This document shows, piece by piece, positions 8,471 to 17,314 of a DNA stretch of 45,924 nucleotides. The DNA is taken from the NCBI GenBank assembly GCA_030145395.1, contig JAQYVR010000239.1:1-45924 (forward strand). Reading direction: 5' to 3'. The position numbers and the translations under genes were made by a program. This stretch comes from Desulfobacteria bacterium. Lineage in GTDB: Bacteria; Desulfobacterota; Desulfobacteria; Desulfobacterales; C00003060. The notes below the pieces were generated by a model. It had not been told where the DNA came from, did not search any database, and saw only the letters and a list, made by a program, of their open reading frames with translations. Position 1 is the first letter of the stretch. Each line of letters begins with the position of its first letter.

Positions 8471-9674
8471 CCGCCCTTCTCTTAATCCCCAAGACTTTGT
8501 TGAATAATACTTCTGCAAGTGCCCCCTTGTCCATAAGCGGCAAAGCCTCGTTGCGACCGTCTTGGTAAAAAAGACTTACCTGGTTGGTGTCTGAGCCAAA
8601 CCCCGAATCAGCGTGTCCGACCAAATTGGCCGCAATAAGATCCAAGTTCTTGGCAGACAGCTTGGCGCAGGCATTTTTCTCCAGATCTCGAGTTTCAGCG
8701 GCAAAACCGACCAGAATCTGCCTGTTCTTGTTCTCCCCCAGTACCCTTACAATATCAACAGTCTGCTCCAGGCTCAGATCCTGCACCATCTCCTCCTTCT
8801 TGACCTTGTGTTCAGAGAGACTGGCGGGCCGCCAGTCTGATACCGCAGCGGCCATTACTATGATTGTGGCCTTTGCCGCCGTTTCCATCACCGCGTTATA
8901 CATCTCTTCGGCTGTCCTGACCCGGATCACGATGACGCCTTGAGGGTCAGCAAGCACTGTAGGCCCGCTAACCAACGAGACTTCCGCCCCCCGCCTCCGG
9001 GCAACGCGCGCAAGCACATATCCCATCTTGCCCGAAGAAGGATTGCTGATGAACCTGACGGGATCGATCGGTTCCTGAGTGGGCCCGGCAGTTACCAGGA
9101 CCCTCTCTCCAGCCAAATCCTTGGGACACAACAGTGAGCGAACTTCTTCTGCTATTGTCTCGACATCCGGCAACCGACCTGGCCCCTCGTCGCCACAGGC
9201 GAGTAATCCGGTTTCGGGACGGAGCACCTTGATGCCGGTCCGCTCAAGCTTCTCAATGTTGTCCTGGACGAGACGGTTTTCGTACATGTGAACGTTCATG
9301 GACGGACAGACCAAGATTGGCGCTCGAACCGACAGGACAAAGGTAGTCAAAGGATCATCCGCAATCCCGTGGGACATCTTGCCAATGATATTGGCAGTGG
9401 CCGGCACGATGACAACAGCATCGGCCTCCTCTGCCCATGCGATATGTCGAAAGGGTGCGTCTTCTTGCTCCCCAAACATTTGGGTCCATACCGAATGTCC
9501 GGAGAGAGCCTGAAACGTGGTCGGGCCAACAAACGCCTGGGCCGCCCCGGTCATAATCACCCGGATGTGGGCTCCGGCTCTGACAAAGACCCTGAGAAGG
9601 TCCACGGCCTTGTAAGCAGCGATCCCACCGCACACGCCTAATACAATATTCTTATCCTTCAGGGGATCCGACAT
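8454..9674 (-). CDS. coaBC: Bifunctional phosphopantothenoylcysteine decarboxylase / phosphopantothenate-cysteine ligase
   Basis: Catalyses two consecutive steps of coenzyme A synthesis: ligation of cysteine to 4'-phosphopantothenate, then decarboxylation to 4'-phosphopantetheine. The N-terminal flavoprotein CoaC half (1-190) shows GGIAAYKA, catalytic His77 (HIAWAEEAD), the PSMNVHM substrate loop (124-130) and catalytic Cys160 (LLACGDEGPG). The CoaB half starts at GERVLVTAGPTQEPIDPVR and contains ISNPSSGKMG and the AAVSDWRP loop. The length of 406 residues is normal. ATG 9674 has GAGG at a suitable distance. It heads a tightly overlapping set with the uracil-DNA glycosylase and nfeD genes. 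Confidence 0.97.
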   Translation of the reverse strand: MSDPLKDKNIVLGVCGGIAAYKAVDLLRVFVRAGAHIRVIMTGAAQAFVGPTTFQALSGHSVWTQMFGEQEDAPFRHIAWAEEADAVVIVPATANIIGKMSHGIADDPLTTFVLSVRAPILVCPSMNVHMYENRLVQDNIEKLERTGIKVLRPETGLLACGDEGPGRLPDVETIAEEVRSLLCPKDLAGERVLVTAGPTQEPIDPVRFISNPSSGKMGYVLARVARRRGAEVSLVSGPTVLADPQGVIVIRVRTAEEMYNAVMETAAKATIIVMAAAVSDWRPASLSEHKVKKEEMVQDLSLEQTVDIVRVLGENKNRQILVGFAAETRDLEKNACAKLSAKNLDLIAANLVGHADSGFGSDTNQVSLFYQDGRNEALPLMDKGALAEVLFNKVLGIKRRADDGSD

Positions 9675-9752
9675 TTGCCTCTTTGCTATCTTTGGCGGAT
9701 AAAATATAACGACAGCGAATAGCCAAAAACTCTATGCGCTCTGCGCTTTGTG

Positions 9753-10232
9753 TTATTTCAGTAGAGTCTCTCTCTGAGTCCTTGTGGTAGGGGCGACCCA
9801 GATCTCTACTTCGGCCTTGAATTGTTTTTCGGTGATGTTGATTATGCAGTCCCGATTCGGCTTTTGGAACATCATCATCGTACGGGGAGATCTGAAAGTG
9901 GTCACGAGTCGCCAGTTATCCTGTGCCATGTTGTCCTCAAAGAATCTGACCACAGAGCTTATCTCAACGCGCCCTGTCAACACCAGGACTCCGGCTCTGA
10001 AGTCTGGGGCATGATGAACAAAAGTCCTCTTTGTGTCTACCTTGAGCTCCGAGGGGACTAGAACATCTTCAAAGTCATGGTAAAGAGGTGTTGGTTCCAC
10101 ATCCTCCGCGGTTTCAGCAGATTCTGAGCTTGTAGTAGTACTGCTCAACCGAGCGCAGCCCAAAGAGATTACGAGGACAAGCAATAGCGCTGAAATCCTA
10201 ACAAGAATCCTAACCCTTCCAAAATCTGCCAT
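9753..10232 (-). CDS. Putative lipoprotein of unknown function
   Basis: A 159-residue protein with a lipoprotein signal (ISALLLVLVISLGC, Cys as lipidation site), a Ser/Thr/Glu-rich linker, and a globular part with DFEDVLVPSELKVD, SSVVRFFEDNMAQDNWRLV and an alternating strand pattern ending in VEIWVAP. I recognise this as a recurrent envelope lipoprotein type in Desulfobacterota but know no function. ATG 10232 is preferred to 10247 because GGGAGGG lies 6 nt upstream. It sits between the ABC permease gene and coaBC on the same strand. Confidence 0.75.
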   Translation of the reverse strand: MADFGRVRILVRISALLLVLVISLGCARLSSTTTSSESAETAEDVEPTPLYHDFEDVLVPSELKVDTKRTFVHHAPDFRAGVLVLTGRVEISSVVRFFEDNMAQDNWRLVTTFRSPRTMMMFQKPNRDCIINITEKQFKAEVEIWVAPTTRTQRETLLK

Positions 10233-10334
10233 GACAATCCCTCCCATGCATTAGATTTGTTTCATATTTCGCCCGTGTGCTGTTACCCAAATCCTTTCTA
10301 CCAATGTCACACAACATAGTCAAGCGACACGACC

Positions 10335-10425
10335 GAATGCGGAATGTTCTGAACCCGACAGGCGCAACACTTAAAGAGTTTTTCATCCCGCACTCCGAAA
10401 TCCCCATTCCGAATTCCAATCATTC
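10335..10425. repeat. Short-unit stutter array in inverted pair (GAATGC type)
   Basis: GAATGCGGAATGTTC (10335-10349) faces a longer run of the opposite strand version (10387-10425: CCGCACTCCGAAATCCCC, then ATTCCGAATTCC). The units are about 8 bases and degenerate. The right arm contains the stop codon of the ABC permease gene. The same family occurs at the end of recD2 (43818-43889). Confidence 0.6.
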
Positions 10426-12114
10426 TTCCAGCTGACAGAGACTCTCCGACCCCAACCGCATCGGCCAGAAAACCGCCACCCCATTAATGACTGCCACCAA
10501 TATGAAGGAACCGGTGATCCAGATCCAGTGAACGACAGGTACGGCCTCCCCGCGGAGTCTGGCCATAAAGATTGTATAGACGGGACCTGCCTCAAGAACT
10601 ATGACTGATCCAATGAAACCCACGCAAAGGAACATAAAGAGCAAGCCCCCAAAACTGGTAGCCACCTGGGCCATGTTCTCAAGACGAAAATTGGGATAGG
10701 CGGCACCCAGACCCACTCCCATAGCCGTAATACCAAAGACCATGAAAAAGATGGTAATCGTGGAAAGCCCCATCATAAAGGGGGTCACTGAAAGTAACTT
10801 GTTTGTCAGCACGATAAGTATTTCAGATAAGATGAGCAGGGGCACCAGGTACGTCCAGAACTTCACCCACAGGAATGCCTTCGGAGGAACCGGTGACGAC
10901 CTTACGATCCAGAAGGCTTGCCCCTCGATACTCACAGCCGGAAATACAAAACGCACGGCCATGGCGGCAAGCACAAAACCGGCCAGGCCCATGTTCAAGA
11001 ACGACAGAATGTTTTGAAGATAAAAGGTCTTGATCGGAGCCTTGTCGATGGGCAGCACCATGAAGTTGTAAAGATATACGATAATAAGAGCCACCAACAG
11101 AAAGAGCTGAGACCACTGGGTGTTATCCCGGAAGAATGTCTTGATATCCTTCGAAAGGAGCGCGCCAACCTTGCCGGAAGTCAGCAGGGATTGTTTCCCG
11201 TGAATTCCAAAGGATCTCTTTCTGCTTCGCTTACCCCGGCGGGCCACCTGCGCCTTTGAAACCCCTTTGAAGTAAAACAGCCCTGCAAGCTTTGTGTTAA
11301 TAAAGACCATAGATAAGGCGCCTGTCACACAAAGTCCCAGGTAAAACAAGGCCATGCCGCTTGTGCGTGTCAGAACCGGCCACAAGGCCTCGAGTATCCA
11401 CGTGGTGGGCAGGAAAGGAGAACCTGGGGCCTCAAGAGACCCGAGATAGCCGGCCAGGCTCGCCAATGCAGTCGGGTCTACTAGCCGTTCAGGCCTCATG
11501 AAGCGAAACATGAAATATAAAAGGATGACCAGCACTACGGAAAGGAAGACAAAGATGTCTCTCATCCGGTTGGCCGGAAGAGAGACTACCAGCAACATAA
11601 CAATCAGTGTGCCGACAGCAGAAGCAAGCACGCAGAACGGAAGGAGTGAGCCGACCAGCGCCAGATAGAAATTCACGCCTGCGCCATATACCAGAGCGTA
11701 CGCCAAAAAGACCGGCAGGCCGAACAGAAAGGGCATCCATGAGCTGTCAAAGGTACTCTCAATCCATCGGGCCAGGAACACCTTTTCGACTGAAACGGGT
11801 GCCGCGTGGATCAACGGCAGGTCTCTTGAAAGATAGAGTGTGGAGAGGGCCGTAAGGATACTGCTGAATATGAGTATGGAAAAGAAGGTAAGGAGCACCA
11901 TGGACAGCAGCTTGCGGGCCAGAATGTCGCCAAAACCTTCGATTCCCTGGAAGTAAACCAGCACTCGATAAACCACCGCAAAGATACCCGCCCAAAAAAG
12001 GAAGCTTATCAGAGCAAGAAGAATCCTCACCCATGCCATGCCCTCCAGCCGCCCCTTGAACCGGTGCCTGAAAGCCCATACACGAGGTTTTATCAATGTC
12101 AGTACGGTTTCCAC
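10420..12114 (-). CDS. ABC-2-type exporter permease (putative ABC exporter family)
   Basis: A 564-residue polytopic membrane protein with at least ten hydrophobic segments (for example WVRILLALISFLFWAGIFAV, LLTFFSILIFSSILTALSTL, GFVLAAMAVRFVFPAVSIE). The pattern of large helical bundles and the phrase AFWIVRSSPVPPKAFLWVKF match the putative ABC exporter permease family. The start is GTG 12114 with GGAG about 10 nt upstream; the stop codon lies inside a short-repeat array. No ATP-binding subunit is adjacent or in the window, so either it is elsewhere or the permease works differently. The substrate is unknown. It diverges from fbp across 84 bases. Confidence 0.8.
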   Translation of the reverse strand: METVLTLIKPRVWAFRHRFKGRLEGMAWVRILLALISFLFWAGIFAVVYRVLVYFQGIEGFGDILARKLLSMVLLTFFSILIFSSILTALSTLYLSRDLPLIHAAPVSVEKVFLARWIESTFDSSWMPFLFGLPVFLAYALVYGAGVNFYLALVGSLLPFCVLASAVGTLIVMLLVVSLPANRMRDIFVFLSVVLVILLYFMFRFMRPERLVDPTALASLAGYLGSLEAPGSPFLPTTWILEALWPVLTRTSGMALFYLGLCVTGALSMVFINTKLAGLFYFKGVSKAQVARRGKRSRKRSFGIHGKQSLLTSGKVGALLSKDIKTFFRDNTQWSQLFLLVALIIVYLYNFMVLPIDKAPIKTFYLQNILSFLNMGLAGFVLAAMAVRFVFPAVSIEGQAFWIVRSSPVPPKAFLWVKFWTYLVPLLILSEILIVLTNKLLSVTPFMMGLSTITIFFMVFGITAMGVGLGAAYPNFRLENMAQVATSFGGLLFMFLCVGFIGSVIVLEAGPVYTIFMARLRGEAVPVVHWIWITGSFILVAVINGVAVFWPMRLGSESLCQLEE

Positions 12115-12128
12115 GGTCTGGTTTCTCC

Positions 12129-12158
12129 TTGACAGTGCTGTGCTTTACTTAATACACT
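12129..12158 (+). promoter_or_regulatory. Candidate sigma-70 promoter for fbp
   Basis: TTGACA (12129-12134) and TACACT (12153-12158) are separated by 18 bases and lie about 40 bases before the fbp start. A consensus -35 in a short divergent gap supports it. Confidence 0.5.
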
Positions 12159-12198
12159 CATTTTCGACCGGAATAAAGACCTATCGGGAGGAAAGACC

Positions 12199-13215
12199 TT
12201 GAAAACATCCATAGGCATGACGGTTACAGAGCATATTCTCGAACAGGAACGCGAAAACCCTGAAGCCACAGGTGCTTTCACTTCACTCCTTTCAGAGCTG
12301 ATTGTGGTTGCAAAGATCATCTCAAGGGAGGTGAATAAGGCGGGGATCGCGGATATCCTGGGCTATGTCGGTCGTCAAAATGTCCAAGGAGAAGAGGTTC
12401 ACAAGCTTGATGAATTTGCCAACCGGACAATAATTCAAAGGATGGGGCATCTTGGGCAGCTCTGCACCATAGCATCTGAGGAAAATGCGGATCTTATTAA
12501 AATCCCTGCCAAGTACCCCAAAGGGAATTACGTCCTCATATGTGATCCCCTGGACGGCTCATCCAACCTCGATGTCAATGTAAGCATCGGAACCATATTC
12601 TCGATACACAGAAAAATCAGTTCCGATGAGGACTGCATTTTAGGCGACGTCTTACAGCCGGGATACAAGCAGGTGGCTGCCGGCTATTTTATTTACGGCT
12701 CCAGCACCATGATGGTTTTCACTACCGGCCCCGGCCATGGGGTCCACGGCTTTACACTCCTTCCGGGCGTAGGGGAATTCTTGCTCTCCCACGAAAATAT
12801 TCGAATTCCGGAGAGGGGGAGAATCTTCAGCGTGAATGAGAGCTATTACAACTACTGGAGTGAAAACGTCAGGCGTCTGGTCGACCATTTCAAGTCCCCG
12901 GACAACAAACCGGCCTATACGGCCCGATATATCGGCTCTCTGGTCTCAGACTTTCACCGTAATCTTTTGCAGGGCGGCATCTTTATGTATCCTTCAGATA
13001 CGAAAGATCCCAGGAAGCCCCATGGCAAACTGCGCCTTATGTGCGAGGCCAATCCTATGGCTTTTGTGGTGACCGAGGCAGGCGGCTATGCCAGCAACGG
13101 GGAAAAACCGATCCTTGAGATAGAGCCTGAAGAACTCCACCAGAGGGTGCCCCTCTTTATCGGCAGCAAAGAAGACGTGGAATTGGCAGAAGAGTACTTG
13201 CAAGGGAAGATGTAG
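12199..13215 (+). CDS. fbp: Fructose-1,6-bisphosphatase class I
   Basis: Hydrolyses fructose 1,6-bisphosphate to fructose 6-phosphate in gluconeogenesis. The class I metal-binding motif DPLDGSSN is present near residue 120, with the upstream Glu in CTIASEEN, the substrate Tyr/Arg region [17 protein letters not shown] and the C-terminal [21 protein letters not shown]. The length of 338 residues is typical. The start is TTG 12199, chosen because GGGAGG sits 7 nt upstream; an internal ATG (12217) lacks a site. It is monocistronic, followed by a foldback repeat. The gene fits an organism that can grow on C1-C3 carbon and must make hexoses. Confidence 0.96.
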   Translation: MKTSIGMTVTEHILEQERENPEATGAFTSLLSELIVVAKIISREVNKAGIADILGYVGRQNVQGEEVHKLDEFANRTIIQRMGHLGQLCTIASEENADLIKIPAKYPKGNYVLICDPLDGSSNLDVNVSIGTIFSIHRKISSDEDCILGDVLQPGYKQVAAGYFIYGSSTMMVFTTGPGHGVHGFTLLPGVGEFLLSHENIRIPERGRIFSVNESYYNYWSENVRRLVDHFKSPDNKPAYTARYIGSLVSDFHRNLLQGGIFMYPSDTKDPRKPHGKLRLMCEANPMAFVVTEAGGYASNGEKPILEIEPEELHQRVPLFIGSKEDVELAEEYLQGKM

Positions 13216-13324
13216 GATTTTGGATTGAAGATTGTTGATTGTTCCCCGCCATTTGACTGTGTTCAGCAGTATAGGGAACAGGACGAGCAGTAAAGCGCGG
13301 TGCGCACCGGGGCAGGCACAACGT
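13216..13324. other. Intergenic, nothing recognised
   Basis: About 110 bases between the end of fbp and the foldback element. There are no clear terminator and no gene. Together with the element it makes a gene-free stretch of 309 bases. Confidence 0.5.
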
Positions 13325-13522
13325 AAGTTTCCAATCCATAAATATGGATGGAAACGACCTGCGGTGAACTCGTAACAAGTCAACAAACGGACGGCACAGT
13401 AAAAAGCCCCAGATGCAAGGCGCGCAAGTCTTGAGGAATGAGGCGTACCGAGGTACGTCGCACAAGCAACCCCGCAGTTTGACGCCGAGATTGCCGAAAA
13501 GGGCCATTTATGGATGGAAACT
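13325..13522. mobile_element. Foldback element with TTTCCATCCATAAAT termini
   Basis: The element starts with AGTTTCCAATCCATAAAT (13325 on) and ends with the complement, ATTTATGGATGGAAACT (to 13522), making terminal inverted repeats of about 18 bp with one extra base in the left arm. The left arm also folds on itself (TATGGATGGAAAC at 13343-13355). The interior holds the palindromic core GCGTACCGAGGTACGTCGC (13443-13461). The last 26 bases are repeated exactly, reverse complemented, at 45737-45762. It carries no gene. Confidence 0.65.
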
Positions 13523-13524
13523 AG

Positions 13525-14337
13525 TTATAGGCCCTGAAGCTGTTCCAATATACGGCCCTTTTCCTTTTCAAAGTCTTCGTCCGTAATAAGGCCCTTATCC
13601 TTCCATTCTTTCAACGTTTCCAGTTTCTTTTCCAGCTGGTCCGCACCACTAGTAGAGACAGGCTCTTTAGTTATCACCTCTCTCGACACGGGTTCGGGCG
13701 ACGGTGCTACCCTCTCCTGGAAGGTCTCTGCCGCGACTTGCGGCTCCATGCTCAGATCCCGGACCACTTTCATGACCTGCAGGTGAGAGTCCTTTCTCAC
13801 GAACATGCCGACTTTTTCTTCGATCCGCCAGTCCTTGCTGTCGAGCCTGAAGGGGTTCTCGCCCACCCACCTCAAACCGTCGATCTCCTTGAATACCCAG
13901 ACCAGCTTATCATCTTTCAGATAGACCTCTCCATTGGTGGGCCGACCGCCCCTGCCCGGCGCATCAAACACGATCTTGTCCGATCTTGTGGCCCCTTCGA
14001 AGGCAACAGCCAGTGCGGGAACCAGTCTTTCCCTGGCCGCCTGCGTGAAGACCGGCCTGCTGACCCACTTGCTCCCCATGCCGTAGTTGCCCCACTTGTG
14101 CTCCATGACGACGAGCAGATCGACCTCGCTTCTGATCGTCTCCTCGCCGAATTCATGGGGATGCTGATAGTCCATGTTGACCGGAACACCGTCTTTGCTG
14201 CGGCTCCGGTGGAGCTTGACAATGTCATCAGAGAGATCGGCCAGGGGAACGGTCAGAACCTCGGACGAACGTAAACCACACCCGATCATCATCACGGAAA
14301 TGATAAGGCAGATGGAAATGGAAAGCGTCTTTTTCAT
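13525..14337 (-). CDS. SHOCT-domain lipoprotein
   Basis: A 270-residue predicted lipoprotein. The signal ISICLIISVMMIGC ends in the lipidated Cys. The middle domain (SEVLTVPLADLSDDIVKLHR ... WVFKEIDGLRWVGENPFRLD) is unrecognised. The C terminus (LEKKLETLKEWKDKGLITDE, then DFEKEKGRIL) is a SHOCT motif, a short helix-turn-helix segment common at protein termini and linked to oligomerisation. The frame is open upstream to 14409, but that part is a terminator hairpin, so ATG 14337 is the true start. The stop abuts the foldback element at 13522. Its role is unknown, presumably at the envelope. Confidence 0.75.
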   Translation of the reverse strand: MKKTLSISICLIISVMMIGCGLRSSEVLTVPLADLSDDIVKLHRSRSKDGVPVNMDYQHPHEFGEETIRSEVDLLVVMEHKWGNYGMGSKWVSRPVFTQAARERLVPALAVAFEGATRSDKIVFDAPGRGGRPTNGEVYLKDDKLVWVFKEIDGLRWVGENPFRLDSKDWRIEEKVGMFVRKDSHLQVMKVVRDLSMEPQVAAETFQERVAPSPEPVSREVITKEPVSTSGADQLEKKLETLKEWKDKGLITDEDFEKEKGRILEQLQGL

Positions 14338-14369
14338 AGGGCACCCATAAGAGGTAACACTGTTGATGG

Positions 14370-14404
14370 TAAAAAAAGCCCCCTCCGCAATGGAGGGGGC
14401 TTTA
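14370..14404 (-). terminator. Rho-independent terminator
   Basis: On the minus strand AAAGCCCCCTCC-ATTGC-GGAGGGGGC is followed by a run of seven T residues. The 11-12 bp GC stem and T-tract are textbook. It lies 25 bases past the chimeric wecE-barrel frame and before the SHOCT lipoprotein gene, so the lipoprotein needs its own promoter. Confidence 0.85.
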
Positions 14405-14428
14405 GTCATAGAGCCTTAGCACACAAGA

Positions 14429-15381
14429 CTAAGGGAAGATAATGGTAAAAGAGGCAAAGAGCACGTCGGAATTCACATAACCGGCGTTCCCTGAGAACAT
14501 CAGGTCAAACTGGAGGTTCTCGGTGAAGTAGTAACCCAGGCCAAGGTTGTACGTCGTGTAGTCCCAGGTCTCTTCGTCTTTAGTGGTAAGGCCGGATCCA
14601 TAAGCCTCTGAATCCCATGGAATTGCAGTGGCACCGCCAGAATTTTGCTGATCCTGGGGGCCGACCTCTTCGCTGGGCAAGAACGACGACCCAATATCCA
14701 CCCAGGTGTATTTATCCACCTCACCCCTGAAGAACTGGCCGCGGTTGGTCCCTTTCTCACGGACTATTTCCGCCCTCTCAATGAACCGGGAATCGTTTAC
14801 AAGCAAAGCCCCTCCCTCGCCGCTGATGATGTTTTTGGTCTCATGAAAGCTCAGACAACATAGGTGGCCGATTGTACCGAGGAATCTCTCTTTGTGGGTG
14901 GACAGCAGTGCCTGGGCTGCATCCTCTACCACCCACAAGCCGCGGCTATCGGCGATTTCCATGATCTTCTCCATAACACAAGGTATGCCGGCATAGTGCA
15001 CCGGCACAATCGTTCTGGTCTTTGGAGTGATGGCCGACTCTATTTTCCGTTCGTCTAGGGTCAGGGTATCCGATCGGATGTCAACAAAGACAGGGATTGC
15101 CCCGCGCAGGACAAAGGCATTGGCCGTGGAGACAAAGGTGAAAGACGGTATGATCACTTCGTCTCCAGGCTCAATGTCACACAGAATGGCGGCCATTTCG
15201 AGTGCGGCAGTGCAGGAATGCGTCAGGAAAGCCCTGGCACATCCCAGTTTGTCCTCCAACCATTCATGGCAGCGTCCCGTAAACGGGCCGTCACCGGATA
15301 GGTGAGATCCACCATGACCGCCTGGGCAATATAGTACAGCTCTTTTCCTGCGATAAACGGCTTGTTAAACGGAATTTTCAT
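14429..15381 (-). pseudogene. wecE: Frameshifted WecE-type sugar aminotransferase fused to a beta-barrel tail
   Basis: The gene starts at ATG 15381 (MKIPFNKPFIAGKELYYIAQ) like dTDP-4-keto-sugar aminotransferases of the WecE/RffA (DegT/DnrJ/EryC1) family. Near 15312-15320 one base is missing: the frame must shift to continue with HLSGDGPFTGRCHEWLEDKL. From 15259 the match is strong: SFTFVSTANAFVLRG, VVEDAAQ, the PLP-Lys context SFHETKN and DKYTWVDIGSSFLPSE. At about 14669 it stops abruptly. In the same frame follow ~80 residues typical of an outer-membrane beta-barrel C terminus (YNLGLGYYFTENLQFDLMFS ... FASFTIIFP). The aminotransferase has lost its C-terminal half and the barrel its N-terminal part. 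A deletion joining two genes, or an assembly misjoin, would explain this. Confidence 0.85.
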
Positions 15382-15446
15382 GTTCTTTTCCCCATTAATC
15401 CTTGCCCTTAGTTCACAAATACAACGGCCTTTCTATCCGGATGACA

Positions 15447-16382
15447 TCAATTCTCACTGATCATGCTGTAGAAAACAATTCCAAAACCGCTTGTGTTCCT
15501 GAAATCGTGAACAGGAACCAGCTTCGCATTGCGCCCCGGCGCTATCCGCCTCGCAAAATACGACTCCCACAAATACTTGACTATCTGATCTCCTTTTTTC
15601 CCCTCTTGGACAAAAACAAAAAGCACCTCCTCGTTGTTAATTGTCCATTGGAGAAATTCCCGCCCCCCTCCAAGTCCAATGCGCCTCAATGCATCGAAAT
15701 AGGGTCGCGAGTTAATTCTAGTTCCGCCTGGGAATATCCTTACATCAGGAAAGTCCGAAAACTCCAATAATGGATGAACAGCTTCAAAGGCCAGGCCGGA
15801 CGTAGGCTTCATCAATACCAAGAGCGGATCACCGTGAATACTTCTTTTCTTTGCCACACCAAGGTATTTGTGAATATAGTCCTTAGCCCTTTTGGAAGCT
15901 TCCAAGATACGATAGCTATCTTTGGCCTCGGCATGGATCTGTCCCAATGTCAGCACCACGAGGACTACTATGGAAACCACACTGATTCTTCTTAACCTCG
16001 GCACATTGTTTTGGTGTTGTAGCAGCTTGTTTTCAACCTGGAAGATCAGAAAGGAAATCCCAGCCAAATAGGCATACAAAGGCACGAAGACTCTGCGCGG
16101 AAAACGATAATACATAAAGAAGACAATACCCGCACCAATAATTCCCATGGAACAGATGATTTTCAGTCTATCATACCTTGATAACCCAAGCAGGACATGA
16201 AATCTATAAACGAAGAGGGATAGAATTGAAAAGGCCAGGACAAGAGTGTGGTGTTTGCTTTTGTCAAGGCTCTTCACGATTCTCTTTGGAATTAACTCAA
16301 ATATTGAAGCCCTCTTTTTGGGATCATTTGCCTCTGTAAAAGTCGTTATGGTTTCGGTGTTGAAAACCTTCTCATCGTACAA
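15447..16382 (-). pseudogene. Probable 5'-truncated membrane protein (glycosyltransferase-like tail)
   Basis: A 311-residue frame with about four membrane helices (HTLVLAFSILSLFVYRFHVL, IICSMGIIGAGIVFFMYY, VFVPLYAYLAGISFLIFQVE, ISVVSIVVLVVLTLGQI) followed by a ~150-residue soluble domain. This layout resembles the C-terminal half of membrane glycosyltransferases or hydrophobic-segment proteins of polysaccharide clusters; the family is not certain. The only start is a TTG (16382) with no ribosome binding site. The same frame reads on upstream through a TAG (16391-16393) into protein-like sequence that ends at the hairpin repeat at 16465. It therefore looks truncated by an insertion or deletion, and may be inactive. 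It lies 65 bases upstream of the broken wecE. Confidence 0.5.
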
Positions 16383-16694
16383 GATCTATTTGCGGATTAG
16401 CGCCCTCGGATATAATATCGAATGCATACGAAGATGGCGGGCCCTATCACCTATACCTGTAATTGTGAAGCCTCCCCGCCCCGAAGGGCGGGGGGACGCT
16501 TCACGGGCTTACACGCCCGGCAACAAAGTTGAACATCTTTGCACAGCTCGCCTTGACCCCGTCCGGACTTGTCCCGATGTATCTCCATTTATCGGGATTC
16601 ATCGGTATCGCAGGGATCTTCAATTATGAACCGGTCAAGAAAGATTCTCTGTTGCTTTTGTACGTTCTGTTTGTCCGGGAGGGGGGATGAGCGA
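16383..16694. other. Intergenic region with IS-like scar
   Basis: A gene-free stretch of 312 bases. It contains hairpin copy B and, to its right, a short palindrome CCCGAT ... ATCGGG near 16574-16597. No transposase remains. On the minus strand the sequence right of copy B (16520-16694) would correspond to the interior of the lost element. Confidence 0.45.
16465..16519 (-). repeat. Dispersed GC hairpin, copy B
   Basis: Read on the minus strand: CGGGC-GTGTAA-GCCCG, then TGAAGCGT, then CCCCGCCC-TTCG-GGGCGGGG (16474-16493 on plus) and AGGCTTCAC. The order small hairpin, large hairpin, GCTTCAC is the same as copy A at 871-916, in the opposite orientation. Confidence 0.6.
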
Positions 16695-16976
16695 TTACTC
16701 TACAGTAATTCGATCCCTGTTTTTCTCACAAGTCTTGGGACCTATGCCCGGAACCTTCGTCATATCCTCAGCGGATGCAAAGGGACCGTGTTCTTCGCGA
16801 TACTGAACAATACGCTGGGCGTATTGGTGCCCTACCCCTTTCAGGCGCGTAAGTTCCTCTACGGTTGCCTTATTAATATTGATCTTTTCTACTTCCTCAG
16901 CCCATGTGGGAAGGGCCAGTGCCATAACCACACACATCACCAAGCATAACGCTACGATCTTTTTCAATGCCTTCAT
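16695..16976 (-). CDS. Secreted ComEA-like helix-hairpin-helix protein
   Basis: A 93-residue protein with a signal peptide (IVALCLVMCVVMALALPTWA) and a ComEA-type double helix-hairpin-helix (ININKATVEELTRLKGVGHQ, VPGIGPKTCEKNRDRITVE). ComEA domains bind double-stranded DNA at the cell surface during uptake; small one-domain forms are common in Desulfobacterota and their role is less certain. ATG 16976 follows an ideal AAGGAGG with 7 nt spacing. It is monocistronic. No other competence gene is adjacent, although a PilB-type ATPase is in the window. Confidence 0.88.
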   Translation of the reverse strand: MKALKKIVALCLVMCVVMALALPTWAEEVEKININKATVEELTRLKGVGHQYAQRIVQYREEHGPFASAEDMTKVPGIGPKTCEKNRDRITVE

Positions 16977-17314
16977 TGTAATCCTCCTTTACTCAATTCT
17001 ACTCTCTTTCCGACCCCCCTGCATCATCCCGGTTTGGCCAATTGCCACGCTCTTTCGAATCCAGTCTATTCTTCTCAAACTACCCAACAACCTTCTCCCG
17101 CGTTTCACCATGGCACAAATTCCTCTGATTGCAACACTCGATTATTGCGGGCAAAGTACGCATTGAAAACTAGTGGCATGGCAAAGACACAGGGCCTTAT
17201 TTTGTCTTGACGATCTTCATTGTACCTTATATCTGTGTAGGACCCGAATAGCTGAATCGGCACATCACATTGAATATACAAAATAATCGGATCTTGGCGG
17301 TATTAGGGGGATAA
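16977..17314. other. Divergent intergenic region
   Basis: There are 338 bases between the ComEA-like gene and the thioesterase gene, which point away from each other. Apart from the candidate promoter at 17207-17235 I see no repeat, hairpin or RNA gene. Confidence 0.5.
17207..17235 (+). promoter_or_regulatory. Candidate promoter for the thioesterase-GNAT pair
   Basis: TTGACG (17207-17212), 17-base spacer, TATCTG (17230-17235). It lies about 80 bases before the thioesterase start. Confidence 0.4.

Noticed and set aside
7655..8485. 276-codon plus-strand open frame
   Set aside because: It lies opposite the uracil-DNA glycosylase gene and the start of nfeD, with low-complexity composition and no start signal.
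14338..14409. Extended start of the SHOCT lipoprotein
   Set aside because: The extension would translate a rho-independent terminator and place residues before the signal peptide.
17050..17068. TTCGAATCC, reminiscent of a tRNA T-loop
   Set aside because: No matching stem, acceptor or anticodon arm could be built around it.
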